64,000 nucleotides of DNA from Ehretia macrophylla (lineage: Eukaryota > Streptophyta > Magnoliopsida > Boraginales > Ehretiaceae): assembly GCA_037974665.1 (NCBI GenBank), contig CM075768.1, positions 65,313,816-65,377,815 of the forward strand, given 5' to 3'. Positions 35,906-47,817 of the stretch are shown here, piece after piece (position 1 is the stretch's first letter; each line of letters begins with the position of its first letter). Under the pieces are notes generated by a model. The model was not told the DNA's origin, made no database searches, and saw only the letters and a program-made list of their open reading frames with translations. Made by a program: the position numbers and the translations under genes.

Positions 35906-36024
35906 GGGGTGCAATACAAGGACTTCCCAGGGGGTCGCCCATCTTAGTACTACTCTCGTCCAAGCACGCTTAACTTCGGAGTTCTGATGGGATCCGTTGC
36001 ATTAGTGCTGGTATGATTGCACCC
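35906..36024 (-). rRNA. 5S rRNA gene copy 31
   Basis: 119 bp, 7 differences, two in box C. It shares CCCATCTTAG, CTCGTCCAAG and CCGTTGCATT with copy 33. Type II half of the dimer, short spacer. Confidence 0.92.
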
Positions 36025-36581
36025 ATCATGTTGAGGGCACAATTCCTTTATTTGTTAACGGTTCACAGTCCCAGCCTAGAGTGATGGCCTATTCAAAAGG
36101 CCCAATGGGCTTAACGACAACCCATCCGCTTCAACAACGCAACATCCTTGCAAGACGTGATATCGACGCATTGTGGGGCCCTCTATTGTCCCGTGAGTAA
36201 GGTTGTCGTCCTTTTAACTGCTCACGACGTACGACCTGGGATGAAAAAAAGAGCAAAAGAAGAAAAGTGGCCTGAAACTGATTAAAACGTTCGATTTTGG
36301 ACTCCAAAAATGGGTACAGCGAGCAAGCTGGCTGCCCCCATCGTAGATATCTCAGAGAGTTTTGTAACAGTATGTTGTGCGCTGCGTAACTCCTTACGGA
36401 TCAAAAGTTATGGGCACCGGAGTGACAGAGACCTGGTCACAAGCTCTATGCCCTCAGTTTACGGGCCCAGCCACTACGTGAAGTGAAGTTGTCTTGCCCA
36501 ATGTTCCGTGGTATTCGGTAATAGAAATTTGGTGGATAAAGTATCTTGGCAACCCTAACCAGGGAAAAAAAAATTGAAAAG

Positions 36582-36700
36582 GGGGTGCAACACGAGGACC
36601 TCCCAGGTAGTCACCCATTCTAGTACTACTCTCCCCCAAGCACGCTTAACTTCGAAGTTCTGATGGGATTCAATGCATTAACGCGGGGATGATCGCGCCC
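36582..36700 (-). rRNA. 5S rRNA gene copy 32, most diverged
   Basis: 119 bp with about 14 differences, the most in the window: three in box C and one in IE, with several near the RNA 5' end. Probably a pseudogene. Type I half of the dimer. Confidence 0.89.
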
Positions 36701-37236
36701 GTCATGTTGAGCGCACAATTCATTTATTTGTTAACGGTTCACAGTCCCAGCCTAGAGAGATGGCCCATTCAAAAGGCCCAATGGGCTTAACGACAACCCA
36801 TCCGCTTCAACAACGCAGCAGCGTCGCAAGACGTAATATCGAGGCATTGTAGGGCCCCCTAATGTCCCATGAGTAAGGTTGTCATCCTTTTAACAGCTCA
36901 CGACGTACGATCCGGGACATAAAAATAGATCAATAGAAGAAAAGTGGCCTGAAACCAATGAAAATGATCAATTTTGGACTCCAAGATGCGCCCCCCTTCG
37001 TAGAGCTGTCGGAGAGCTTTGCAACGGTATGCTGTGCGCCGCATAACTCCTTACGGATCAAAAGTTATGGGCACTGGAGCGAGGAGACCTGGTCACAAGC
37101 CCTACGCCCTCGGTTTGCAGGCCCAGCCTCCACGTGAAGCGAAGTTGTTTTGCCCAAGGTGCCGTGGGATTCGATAATAGAAATGGTGGATAAAGTATCT
37201 TGGCATCCCAAACCGGAGCAGAAAAAATTGAAAAGG

Positions 37237-37355
37237 GCGGTGCAACACGAGGACTTCCTAGGGGGTCACCCATCTTAGTACTACTCTCGTCCAAGCACGC
37301 TTAACTTCGGAGTTCTGATAGGATCCGTTGCATTAGTGCTGGTATAATCGCACCC
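37237..37355 (-). rRNA. 5S rRNA gene copy 33
   Basis: 119 bp, 7 differences, two in box C; sister of copy 31. Type II, short spacer. Confidence 0.92.
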
Positions 37356-37910
37356 GTCATGTTGAGGGCACAATTCCTTTATTTGTTAACGGTTCACAGT
37401 CCCAGCCGAGAGTGATGGCCCATTCAAAAGGCCCATTGGGCTTAACGACAACCCATCCGCTTCAACAATGCAGCATCCTCGCAAGACTTGATATCGACGC
37501 GTTGTAGGGCCCTCTAATGTCCCGCGAGTAAGGTTGTCGTCCTTTAAACAGCTCACGACGTACGATCCGGGATGAATTTGCGTAAAAGAAGAAAAATGGC
37601 CTGAAACTGATGAAAAAGTTTGATTTTGGGCTCCAAAAACGGGCACAACGAGTAAGTTGGCTGCCCCCGTCGTAAAGCTCTCAGAGAGTTTTGTAACAGT
37701 ATGTTGTGCGCCGCGTAACTCCTTACGGATCAAAAGTTATGGGCACCGGTGCGACGAAGACCTGGTCACAAGCCCTACGCCCTTTGTTTGCGGGCCTAGC
37801 CACTACGTGAAGCGAAGTTGTCTTGCCCAATGTTCCGTGGGATTCGGTAATAGAAATTTGGTGGATAAAGTATCTTGGCAACCCTAACCAAGGCAAAAAA
37901 AATTGAAAAG

Positions 37911-38029
37911 GGGGTGCAACACGAGGACTTCCCAGGGAGTCACCCATTCTAGTACTACTCTCGCCCAAGCACGCTTAACTTCGAAGTTCTGATGGGATTT
38001 GATGAATTAGTGCGGGTATGATCGCGCCC
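37911..38029 (-). rRNA. 5S rRNA gene copy 34
   Basis: 119 bp, 9 differences, two in box C; sister of 30 and 32. Type I half of the dimer. Confidence 0.91.
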
Positions 38030-38588
38030 GTCATGTTGAGAGCACAATTCATTTATTTGTTAACGGTTCACAGTCCCAGCCTCGAGAGATGGCCCATTCA
38101 AAAGGCCCAATGGGCTTAACGACAACCCATCTGCTTCAACAACGCAGCAGCCTCGCAAGACGTGATATCGACGTGTTGTAGGGCCCTCTAATGTCCCGCG
38201 AGTAAGGTTGCCGTCCTTTTAACAGCTCACGATGTACGATCCGAGACAGAAAAATAGAGCAAAAGAAGAAAAGTGGCCTGAAACCATTGAAAATGATCGA
38301 TTTTGGGTTCCAAAAAGGGAGCAGCGAGCAAGCTCGCTGCGCCCCCTTCGTAGAGCTGTCGGAAAGCTTTGCAACGGTATGCTCTGCGCCGTATAACACC
38401 TTACGGATCAAAAGTTATGGGCACCTGAGCGAGGAGACCTGGTCACAAGCCCAACGCCCTCGGTTTGCGGGCCCAGCCTCCACGTGAAGCGAAGTTGTGT
38501 TGCCCAAGGTGCCGTGGGGTTCGCCAATAGAACTGTGGTGGATAACGTACCTTGGCATCCCAAACCAGAGCAGAAAAAATTGAAAAGG

Positions 38589-38707
38589 GGGGTGCAACAC
38601 GAGGACTTCCCAGGGGGTCGCCCATCCTTGTACTACTTTCGCCCAAGCACGCTTAACTTCGTAGTTCTGATGGGATCCGGTGCATTAGTGCTGGTATGAT
38701 AGCACCT
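38589..38707 (-). rRNA. 5S rRNA gene copy 35
   Basis: 119 bp, 6 differences, one in box C and one in IE. Type II with the GCATCCC variant but a full-length spacer, so it is related to 31 and 33 without their deletion. Confidence 0.92.
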
Positions 38708-39263
38708 GTCTTGTTGAGGGCACAATTCCTTTATGTTTTAACGGTTCACAGTCCCAGTCTAGAGAGATGGCCAATTCAAAAAGCCCAATGGGCTTAACGA
38801 TAACCCATCCGCTTCAACAACACAGCATCCTAGCAAGATGTGATATCGACGAGTTGTAGGGCCCCCAAATGTCCTGCGAGTAAGGTTGTCGTCCTTTTAA
38901 CAACTCACGACGTACGATCCGGGACGAAAAAACAAAGTAAAAGAAGAAAAGTGGCTTGAAACTGTTGAAAACGTTCGATTTTGGGCTCAAAAATGGGCAC
39001 AACGAGCAAGCTCGTTGCCCCCTTCGTAGAGCTGTCGAGAGCTTTGCAACGATATGCTGTGCGCTGCGTAACTCCTTACGGATCAAAAGTTATGGGCACC
39101 GGAGCGACTGAGACCTGGTCACAAGCCCTACGCCCTCGGTTTGTAGGCCCAGCCTCTACGTGATGCAAAGTTGTCTTGCCCAATGTTCCGTGGGATTCGG
39201 TAATAGAAATTTGGTGGATAAAATATCTTGGCAACCCTAACCAGGGCAAAAAAAATTGAAAAG

Positions 39264-39383
39264 GCGGTGCAACACGAGGACTTCCCAGGGGGTCACCGAT
39301 CCTTAGTACTACTCTCGCCCAACCACGTTTAACTTCGGAGTTCTGATGGGATCCGGTGTATTAGTGATGGTATGATCGCAACC
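39264..39383 (-). rRNA. 5S rRNA gene copy 36
   Basis: 120 bp: an extra T in TCCTTAGTAC at the box C edge, plus 7 substitutions (one in box C, two in box A). Type I spacer. Confidence 0.9.
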
Positions 39384-39941
39384 GTCATGTTGAGGGCACA
39401 ATTCCTTTATTTGTTAACGGTTCACAGTCCCAGCCTAGAGAGATGGCCCATTCAAATGGCCCAATGGGCTTAACGACAACCAATCTGCTTCAACAACGTA
39501 GCATGCTCCCAAGACGTGATATCGACGCGTTGTAAGGCCCTCTAATGTCCTGCGAGTAAGGTTGTCGTACTTTTAACAGCTCACGACGTACGATCCATGA
39601 CGAAAAAACAGAGCAAAAGAAGAAAAATGGCTTGAAACTGATGAAAACGTTCAATTTTGGGCTCCAAAAAGGGCACAACAAGCATGCTCATTGACCGCTT
39701 CGTAGAACTGTTGGAGAGCTTTGCAACGGTATGCTGTGCGTCGCGTAACTCCTTACAGATCAAAAGTTATGCGCACCGGAGCGACGGAGACCTGGTCACA
39801 AGCCCTACGCCCTCGGTTTACGGGCCTAGCCTCCAGGTGAAGCGATGTTGTCTTGCCCAAGCTGCCGTGGGATTCGATAATAGAAATAGGGTGGATAAAG
39901 TATCTTGGCAACCCAAACCGGAGCAAAAAAAATTGAAAAGG

Positions 39942-40059
39942 GGGGTGCAACACGTGGACTTCCCAGGGGTCACCCATCGTAGTACTACTCTCGCCCAAGC
40001 ACGCTTAACTTCGGAGTTTTGATGACATTCGTCGCATTTGTGCTAGTATGATCGCACCC
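39942..40059 (-). rRNA. 5S rRNA gene copy 37, diverged
   Basis: 118 bp: one G lost in box C, plus 10 substitutions concentrated at RNA nt 27-35. Type II spacer. Confidence 0.89.
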
Positions 40060-40617
40060 GTCATGTTGAGGGCATAATTCCTTTATGTGTTAACGGTTCA
40101 CAGCCCCAACCTAGAGAGATGGACAATTCAAAAGGCCCAAGGGGCTTAACGATACCCCATCCGCTACAACGACGCACCATCCTAGCAGGACGTGATATCC
40201 ACGCCTTGTAGTGCCCCCTAGTGTCTCACAAGTAACGTTGTCGTCCTTTTAACAGCTCACGACATATGATTCAGGACGACAAAATAGAGCAAAAGAAGAA
40301 AAGTGGCCTGAAACTGATGAAAACGTTCGATTTTTGGATCCAAAAAGGGCACAGCGAGCAAGCTTGCTGCCCGATTCGTAGAGCTCTCAGTGAGCTTTTC
40401 AACGGTATGCTATGCGCCGCGTAACTCCTTACGGATCAAAAGTTATGGGCACCGGAGCGACGGAGACTTGTTCACAAGCCCTACGCCCTCGGTTTGCAGA
40501 CCCAGCATCCGTGTGAAGCGAGGTTGTCTTGCCCAATGTGCTGTGAGATTCGATAATCGAAATGTGGTGGATAAAGTATCTTGGCAACCCAAATTGGAGC
40601 AAAAAAAATTGATAAGG

Positions 40618-40736
40618 GGGGTGCAAAACGAGGACTTCCCAGGGGGTCACCTATCCTAGTACTACTCTCGCCCAAGCATGCTTAACTTCGAAGTTTTGTT
40701 CGGATCCGATGCATTAGTGCTGGTATGATCGCACCC
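40618..40736 (-). rRNA. 5S rRNA gene copy 38
   Basis: 119 bp, 8 differences, one in box C and one in box A. Type II spacer. Confidence 0.91.
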
Positions 40737-41293
40737 GTAATGTTGAGGGCACAATTCCCTTATGTGTTAACGGTTCACAGTCCCAACCTGGAGAGATGGC
40801 CAATTCAAAAAGCCCAATGGGCTTAATGATAACCTATCCGCTTTCACAACGCAACATCCTAGCATGACGTGATATCGACGCGTTGTAGTGCCCCCTAATG
40901 TCCCGTGAGTAAGCTTGTCGTCCTTTTAACCGCTCACGACGTACGATCCGGGATGAAAAAACATAGCAAAAGAAGAATAGTGGCCTGAAACTAATAAAAC
41001 ATTCGATTTTGGGCTCCAAAAATGGGCACAATGAGCAAGCTCGCTGCCCCCGTCGTAGAGCTCTCAGAGAGCTTTGCAACGGTATGCTGGGCACCGCGTA
41101 ACTCCTTACGGATAAAATGTTATGGTCACCGGAGCGACGGAGACCTGGTCACAAGCCCTACGCCCTCGGTTTTCAGGCCCAGGCTCTACGTGAAGCGAAG
41201 TTGTCTTGCCCAATGTTCCATGGGATTCGGTAATAGAAATTTGGTGGATAAAGTATCTTGGCAACCCTAACCAGGGCAAAAAAAATTGAAAAG

Positions 41294-41412
41294 GGGGTGC
41301 AACACGAGGACGTCCCAGGGGGTCACCCATCCTAGTACTACACTCGCTCAAGCACGCTTAACTTCGGAGTTCTGATGGGATCCGGGGCATTAGTGCTGGT
41401 ATGATCGCACCC
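41294..41412 (-). rRNA. 5S rRNA gene copy 39
   Basis: 119 bp, 4 differences; box A and box C intact, one change in IE. Type I spacer. Confidence 0.93.
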
Positions 41413-41970
41413 GTCATGTTGAGGGCACAATTCCTTTATTTGTTAACGGTTCACAATCCCAGCCTAGAGAGATGGCCCATTCAAAAGGCCCAATGGGCTT
41501 AACGATAACCCATCCACCTCAACAATTCAGCATCCTCGCAAGACGTGATGTCGACGCGTTGTAGGGCCCTCTAATATCCCGCAAGTAAGGTTGTCGTCCT
41601 TTTAAAAGCTCACGACGTACGATCCGAGATGAAAAAACAGAGCAGAAGAGGAAAAATGGCCTGAAACTGATGAAAACATTCGATTTTGGGCTCCAAAAAG
41701 GGGCACAGCGTGCAAACTGGCTTCCTCTATCGTAGAGCTCTTAGAGAGCTTTGCAACGGTATGTTGTGCGCCGTGTAACTCCTTACAGATCAAAAGTTAT
41801 GGGCACCGGAGCGACAGAGACCTGGTCACAAGCCCTACACCCTCGGTTTGCGGGCCCAGCCACTACGTGAAGCGAAGTTGTCTTGCCCAATGTTCCGTGG
41901 GATTTGGTAATAGAAAGTTGCTGGATAAAGTATCTTGGAAACCCTAACCAGGGCAAAAAAAATTGAAAAG

Positions 41971-42089
41971 GAGGTGGAACATGAAGACTTCCTAGGGGGT
42001 CACCCATCCTAGTACTACTCTCGCCCAAGCACGCTTAACTTCGGAGTTCTGATGTGATCCGTTGCATTAGTGCTGGTATGATCGCACCC
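41971..42089 (-). rRNA. 5S rRNA gene copy 40
   Basis: 119 bp, 7 differences, mostly near the RNA 3' end; one in box C. Type I spacer. Last gene before A3. Confidence 0.92.
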
Positions 42090-43199
42090 GTCATGTTGAG
42101 GGCACAATTCCTTTATTTGTTAACGGTTCACAGTCTCAGCCTAGAGAGATGGCCCATTCAAAAGGCCCAATAGGCTTAACGACAACCCATCCGCTTCAAT
42201 AACGCAGCATCCTCGCAAGATGTGATATCGTCGTGTTGTAGGGCCCTCTAATGTCCCGCGAGTAAGGTCTTCGTCCTTTCAACAACTCACGACGTACGAT
42301 CCGGGACAGAAAAACAGAGCAAAAGAAGAAAGTTGCCTGAAACCGATGAAAACATTCGATTTTGGGCTCCAAAAAGGGCACAGCGAGCAAGCTCGATGCC
42401 CTCTTCGTAGAGCTATCGGAGAGCTTTGCAACGGTATGCTGTGCGCCGCGTAACTCCTTACGGATCAAAAGTTATACGCACCGAAGCGATGGAGACCTTG
42501 TCACGCTCCAACCCGACCTATAGAGGTTAGACTAGGGTGTGATCTAAACGTTCATATCATTTCATGTACTTAATCGTTCATTATGGTTTAACGCTTAACG
42601 ACGTTAGCCTAGAACTCTAAAATTTTTTGGAAAACCGGCAGCATAACGACTATAATTGGCTCCTTAGTTTGACCTAATTTCTAAACACCTCAATTATTCC
42701 AATCATTAATCCAATTCCATTAAGGACTCCTATTTTGTCATCAACCGATTTGCCTACTAGTTTATCTTGAAAGTCTCGTTTGGTTAATAAGCCTAACATG
42801 ATAACTATGTCCTGTTTATTTGTCAATTTCCTATCATGCAAGTACCTATTATCCTTTAGCTTGTGCATGATCACTAGGTGAGATTAAGTAGAGTTACATT
42901 ATTTACTTCTTCACCTAGCAGTTCAAACACCTACGATAACTACTAATTAAATGACGAAAGTAAACGACCAAATAAAGAGTTCGTCCGGCTACAACCAGTA
43001 CAAGCCAAAATTAGACCCAAATTACAACGGGGTCATTTACATCAATAAAATGAACAGTTTGCAATCAAACATAATATCCATATAGCAAACACTTTCAGGC
43101 AAAGCACAAAAGCACGTAGTCACTCCCAGGAATCATCAACAAGCACATTTACTTCGGGTACTTGTTCCAAATCTGCTGCACCTGTGACAAAAAAGAGGG

Positions 43200-43217
43200 T
43201 GAGTCGTTATGAACTCA
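43200..43217 (-). promoter_or_regulatory. Conserved LTR hairpin I, A3
   Basis: As in A1 but with one base change that breaks the innermost pair; 6 of 7 pairs remain. 701 nt from the LTR 3' end. Confidence 0.58.
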
Positions 43218-43557
43218 GCGAGGGGGAACGAGAAATAGGTTTTGAAACTCATTTTCCGGTTCAACTTATGAAAATCCTTTTGCAAGCATGAATATAACAC
43301 TATTAAGTACAGAACAATAATACAAAAGTAAAGGAACACAATTACCCGTCTTTCATCCCCGAGGTCCTCTAGGGACCAAGCGAGAGTACTTATACACATA
43401 GTAAAAAGGATACGGTGAGCTTTTGCTCTCAGTTGTTGCGGCCGACTTCAAATCATCCCCTTAACACGCCAAGTGGGTGTACCCCGGATATACCCCAAAA
43501 TCCTACAACCCAACTCTCCAAGGAAGTTTAGCCCCCAAGCGAGATAGGGAATGGGAC

Positions 43558-43619
43558 CATGGTAGTCATGGTTGCACCGGCAAGCCCGATGCCGCCCGGT
43601 GTGCGTGAACGCTACCATG
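43558..43619 (-). promoter_or_regulatory. Long GC-rich hairpin II, A3
   Basis: Outer stem CATGGTAG/CTACCATG intact. The apical GCACCGGCAAGCCCGATGCC on the plus strand matches A1. Confidence 0.58.
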
Positions 43620-45784
43620 CCAGAATGGAAGGTTGCAACCTTGTATGCAATGTACATTTATGACATTTAATATATCACATTAGGAGGACAACAAAGTAGG
43701 ATGCCTCCGGACAGTCATAAGAGTGCAAATTGACAAGGAAACAAGCGAGGGACGAATAGACAAGTAATTTAACTTGAAAAGCATATGGAGTTATATGAAC
43801 ATTAAATGGGCAGCCATGTAACGCACATAAATCAAGTCATATAACTCACTTCAACGTCCACATAATCAAATAATAAGGTTATTCAACATGCGACAACAAA
43901 TCTACGTGGTTCGGATGCAGGAAAGGCCTATTTGTCAACATGCAACAAGTCAAAATCACATTTAGGGCTATAAGGCAACTACGGGCAGCCTACTAAACAT
44001 ATAATTACACTCAATGTTCAAAGGATCAACACTAAGCAAGTTCGCCTAGTCACTAGGGTTTCCATTTTGTGCTTACCCGTGCAATTAAGCCCAAAGTCAA
44101 CTCAAAATCAATCTCAAGCCATGCATCAATTAACTCAACATCCCCAAGTACTCAAAACAGTCCACACAACATCTCAATGCCACAATCCCAAGTAATTAAT
44201 ACCACAAGAGAAGTTACAACAAATCTTCTAAGCATATGACTAAATGAAACCCTCACTGCAATAGGCTGTTTTCTCACAATCATTAAGACAAGCAAACAAT
44301 CTCCAATTCTAGTGACTAGATGCAAATTAAATCTTAAGAAGTGAAATAAAATCAGAAACAAACCTTGCATCATTTGAAGTTCGAGATCAATAGTTATAGC
44401 CAAAACAGTGGGATTGCACAAAACTGTCCAGATTTGCACACATTTCAATAATTGTCATTTTTTAGGTCTTTAGCATCATATTTAGCCTTAGTCCATTTCT
44501 GACAAAAATGTTCAGAACTGAAAACTCTAGCAGCACAACTAATTTCATGCATTTTGTACATCATTTACTAAGTAAAAACTGGTTCGTTCCACAAGGTCAG
44601 TGCATCTGCCAAAACCTGCTTCATTTTTCCAGACTTCCAGATTTGGACACATTTTAATGATTTTCCATTTTGAGGACTTTAGAGTCAAAATTATCTTCGG
44701 CCTATTTCTTCAAAAACTGTTCAAAACTGGAAAAACTAGTCACCTACCAATTTTCATGCATTTTCAACTTCATTTGCCTATCCAAACTCACCTCGTAACA
44801 ACAAGTCAGAGAGCTATCAACAAACCCGATTTCATCTATCATCAACTTCAAGCCAAAATCTTGCCATGCATGGTTGTAAAAGCTTATGAACACACATATA
44901 ACTCAAGTACAGAAGCAAAGACATACATTTAAGAGCATGCATGTGGATTTTTGAAGGATTTTCAAAAGGTTTTAGACCTCACCTTAGCAAATCAATAAGA
45001 AGATGCACAAAACTTGATGAATCACAAATTTCTTCTTCTTCCTTGCTTAGCCAAGACACCACCCGATTTCTCTCTCTTTTTCCTAACTTAGTGACCAAGT
45101 TCTTAGTAGATGCATGTGGTTAGAACAAGAAGAAAAGAAATGGAAGCTAGTAAACTCACCTAGGCCGAAATGGTGACTCAAAGAGCATGCATCTGTGATT
45201 CTTGCATCCTAGCTAGCTTGGTCAAGTTTCTTTGCTTGTTATTTGTCTTGATGCACCATGGATTGATGAAGATGAGCAAAGGCAAGATAAAACTCAGCCA
45301 AAACCGAGATTGAGAGAGAAGGATGAGAGGGAGAGAGAGAAATGTGAGGAGAATGAGAGAAATGAAAGAAAATAGAAGCTTTTACAATTGTTTATGCAAA
45401 TGTTGGCCTTGGGCATGCAAAAATCAGATTTGTGTCTCCAAGAAGCACAATTTGAATCATCCTAGCATGGGCATATGCATGTGTCAAGATTTTGGGTGCA
45501 TTGGGTAGGGTTTTGGGTTAATTTTTATGCATTTGTGTCATAGAATTGTCATAGGAATGTTGGAAATTTAGGGAATCTAGGTAGAATAAAATATAGGAAT
45601 GTTTGTTGATGAGTTGAATTATGAATAGAATAATAGATAGTGGGAAATGTAGGAATAGTTTAGTATTATTTTATTGTTAGTGGAGTTTGTAGAGAATTTG
45701 AATTAGGAATATAATATTGGTTAGTGGATTGTGTAGGATTATTTTAGTGTCTAGTGCTTTGTGTAGGATTCTTTCTTGATTAAC

Positions 45785-46163
45785 GTGGAGGCACGGATTC
45801 CTAGGTCTAGGGCATGAATTATGAGGTAGACACGAACTACGAGGTAAGACACGAACTTCAAGACTAATGCACGTACTTCAAAATAAATGCACAGATTCCA
45901 ATGCAAATGCACGCAACCCTAGGTAAATGTATGTAAACCAATACAAGGCACGTAATTCAATGCAATGCACATAAATCGAGGTACTGACACACAATTCAAA
46001 GTCAGGGCACGTAAGTCGAGGATTAGAGCACATAATTCTAGGTCAAGGCATGAATGACAAGGCATGCATGAAAACCAAGACATGGCACGTAATCAAAGGT
46101 CAGTTATATCATTCTTGGTCTATGGCACGCAAATCAAGGTAACACACGTTATTCGGGGTCGGG
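45785..46163 (-). repeat. U3-end short tandem repeats, A3
   Basis: Degenerate GGCACG...AATTCNAGGT units, intermediate in number between A1 and A2. Confidence 0.6.
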
Positions 46164-46347
46164 CCTCATAGACCTGGTCATAAGCCCAACGCCCTCGGTT
46201 TACGGGCCCAGCCTCTACTTGAAGGGAAGTTATCTTGCCCAAGGTGCCGTGGGATTCGATAATAGAAATGTGGTGGATAAAGTATCTTTGCAACCCAAAC
46301 CGGAGCAAAAAAAATTGAAAAGGGGGGAGCAAAAAAAATTGAAAAGG

Positions 46348-46466
46348 GGGGTGCAACAAGAGGATTTCCCAGGGGGTCACCTATCCTAGTACTACTCTCG
46401 TCCAAGCATGCGTAACTTCAGAGTTCTGATGGGATCCAGTGCATTAGTACTGGTATGATCGCACCC
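46348..46466 (-). rRNA. 5S rRNA gene copy 41
   Basis: 119 bp, 9 differences, one in box C and two in box A. The terminator segment is duplicated: a 25-bp unit of GAGC plus A-run plus TTGAAAAGGGG occurs twice at about 46303-46351. First gene right of A3; type II. Confidence 0.91.
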
Positions 46467-47025
46467 GTCATGTTGAGGGCACAATTCCTTTATGTGTTAA
46501 CAGTTCACAGTCCCAACTTAAAGAGATGGCCAATTCAAAAGGCCCAATGGGCTGAAAGATAACCCAACCGATTCAACAACGCAGCATCCTCGCAAGACGT
46601 GATATCGACGCGTTGTAGGGCCCTCTAATGTCCCGCGAGTAAGGTTGTTGTCCTTTTAACAGCTCACGACGTACGATCCGGGATGGAAAAATAGAGAAAA
46701 AGAAGAAAAGTGGCCTGAAACTGATGAAAACGTTCGATTTTGGGCTCCAAAAAGGGCACAGTGAGCAAGCTCGTTGCCCCCTTCGTAGAGCTATCGAAGA
46801 GCTTTTCAACGGTATGTTGTGCCCCGCGTAACTCCTTGCGGATCAAAAGTTATGGGCACCGGAGCGACAGAGACCTGGTCACAAGCCCTACGCCCTCGGT
46901 TTGCTGGCCCAGCCTCCACGTGAAGCGAATTTGTCTTGCCCAAGGTTCTGTGGGATTCGATAACAGAAATGTGGTGGATAAAGTATCTTGGCAACCCAAA
47001 CCGGAGCAAAAAAAACTTGAAAATG

Positions 47026-47143
47026 GGGGTACAACACGAGGACTTCTTAGGGGGTCACCCAACCTAGACTACTCTTGCCAAAGCACGCTTAACTTCGGAG
47101 TTCTGATGGGATCCGGTGCATTAGTGCTGGTATGATCGTACCC
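47026..47143 (-). rRNA. 5S rRNA gene copy 42
   Basis: 118 bp, one base lost in CCTAGACTAC, 7 substitutions (three in box C, one in IE, one in box A). Type II spacer. Confidence 0.9.
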
Positions 47144-47700
47144 TTCATGTTGAGGGCACAATTCCCTTATGTGTTGACGGTTCACAGTCCTAGCCTAGAG
47201 AAATGGCCCATTCAAAAGGCCCAATGGGCTAAACGACAACCCATCCGCTTCAACAACGCAACATCCTTACAAGACATGATATTGACGCATTGTAAGGCCC
47301 TCTAATGTCCTACGAGTAAGGTTGTCGTCCTTTTAACAGCTCATGACGTACGATCCGGGACGAAAAACATGGCAAAAGAAGAAAAGTGGCTTGAAACTGA
47401 TGAAAATATTCGATTTTGGGCTCCAAAAAGGACACAGCGAGCAAGCTCACTGCCCCGTTCATAGAGCTGTCGGAGAGCTTTGCAATCGTATGTTCTGCGC
47501 CGCGTAACTCCTTACGGAACAAAAGTTATAGGCACCGGAGCGACGGAGACCTGGTCACAAGCCTTACGCCCTCGGTTTGCCAGCCCTGCCGCCACGTGAA
47601 GCGAAGTTGTCTTGCCCAAGATGCCGTGGGATTCGATAATAGAAATGTAGTGGATAAAGTATCTTGGCAGCCTAAACCGGAGAAAAAAAAATTGAAAAGG

Positions 47701-47817
47701 GGGGTGCAACACGAGGACTTCCCAGGGGGTCACCCATCCTAGTACTACTCTTGCAAGCACATTTAACTTCAGAGTTCTGATGGGATCCAGTGCATTAGTG
47801 CTGGTATGATCGCACCC
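47701..47817 (-). rRNA. 5S rRNA gene copy 43
   Basis: 117 bp: two C lost between IE and box A (CTCTTGCAAGC), so their spacing is altered; 5 substitutions, two in box A and one in IE. Box C is intact. Type II. Confidence 0.9.

Larger units (their letters stand above)
34667..42498 (-). repeat. 5S rDNA array, block 5 (units 30-40)
   Basis: Starts are 674-678 bp apart, except 657 bp (30 to 31) and 655 bp (32 to 33). Those steps reflect a shared deletion of about 20 bp where GGGCTCCAAAAAGGGCACAG-type sequence is lost before CCCCCTTCG. Spacer types 30 to 40: I, II, I, II, I, II, I, II, II, I, I. The block ends at GACCT (42494-42498), the left target duplication of A3. Confidence 0.95.
42499..46170 (-). 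mobile_element. A3, solo LTR of family A (3672 bp)
   Basis: TGTCACGC ... CTCATA, where the terminal CA has decayed to TA. It is flanked by a perfect GACCT duplication (42494-42498 and 46171-46175). It has the same landmark order as A1 and A2: hairpin I (43200-43217), hairpin II (43558-43619), paired 190-bp repeats (from 44428 and 44629), U3 short repeats. No coding domain, internal region or second LTR. Confidence 0.85.
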
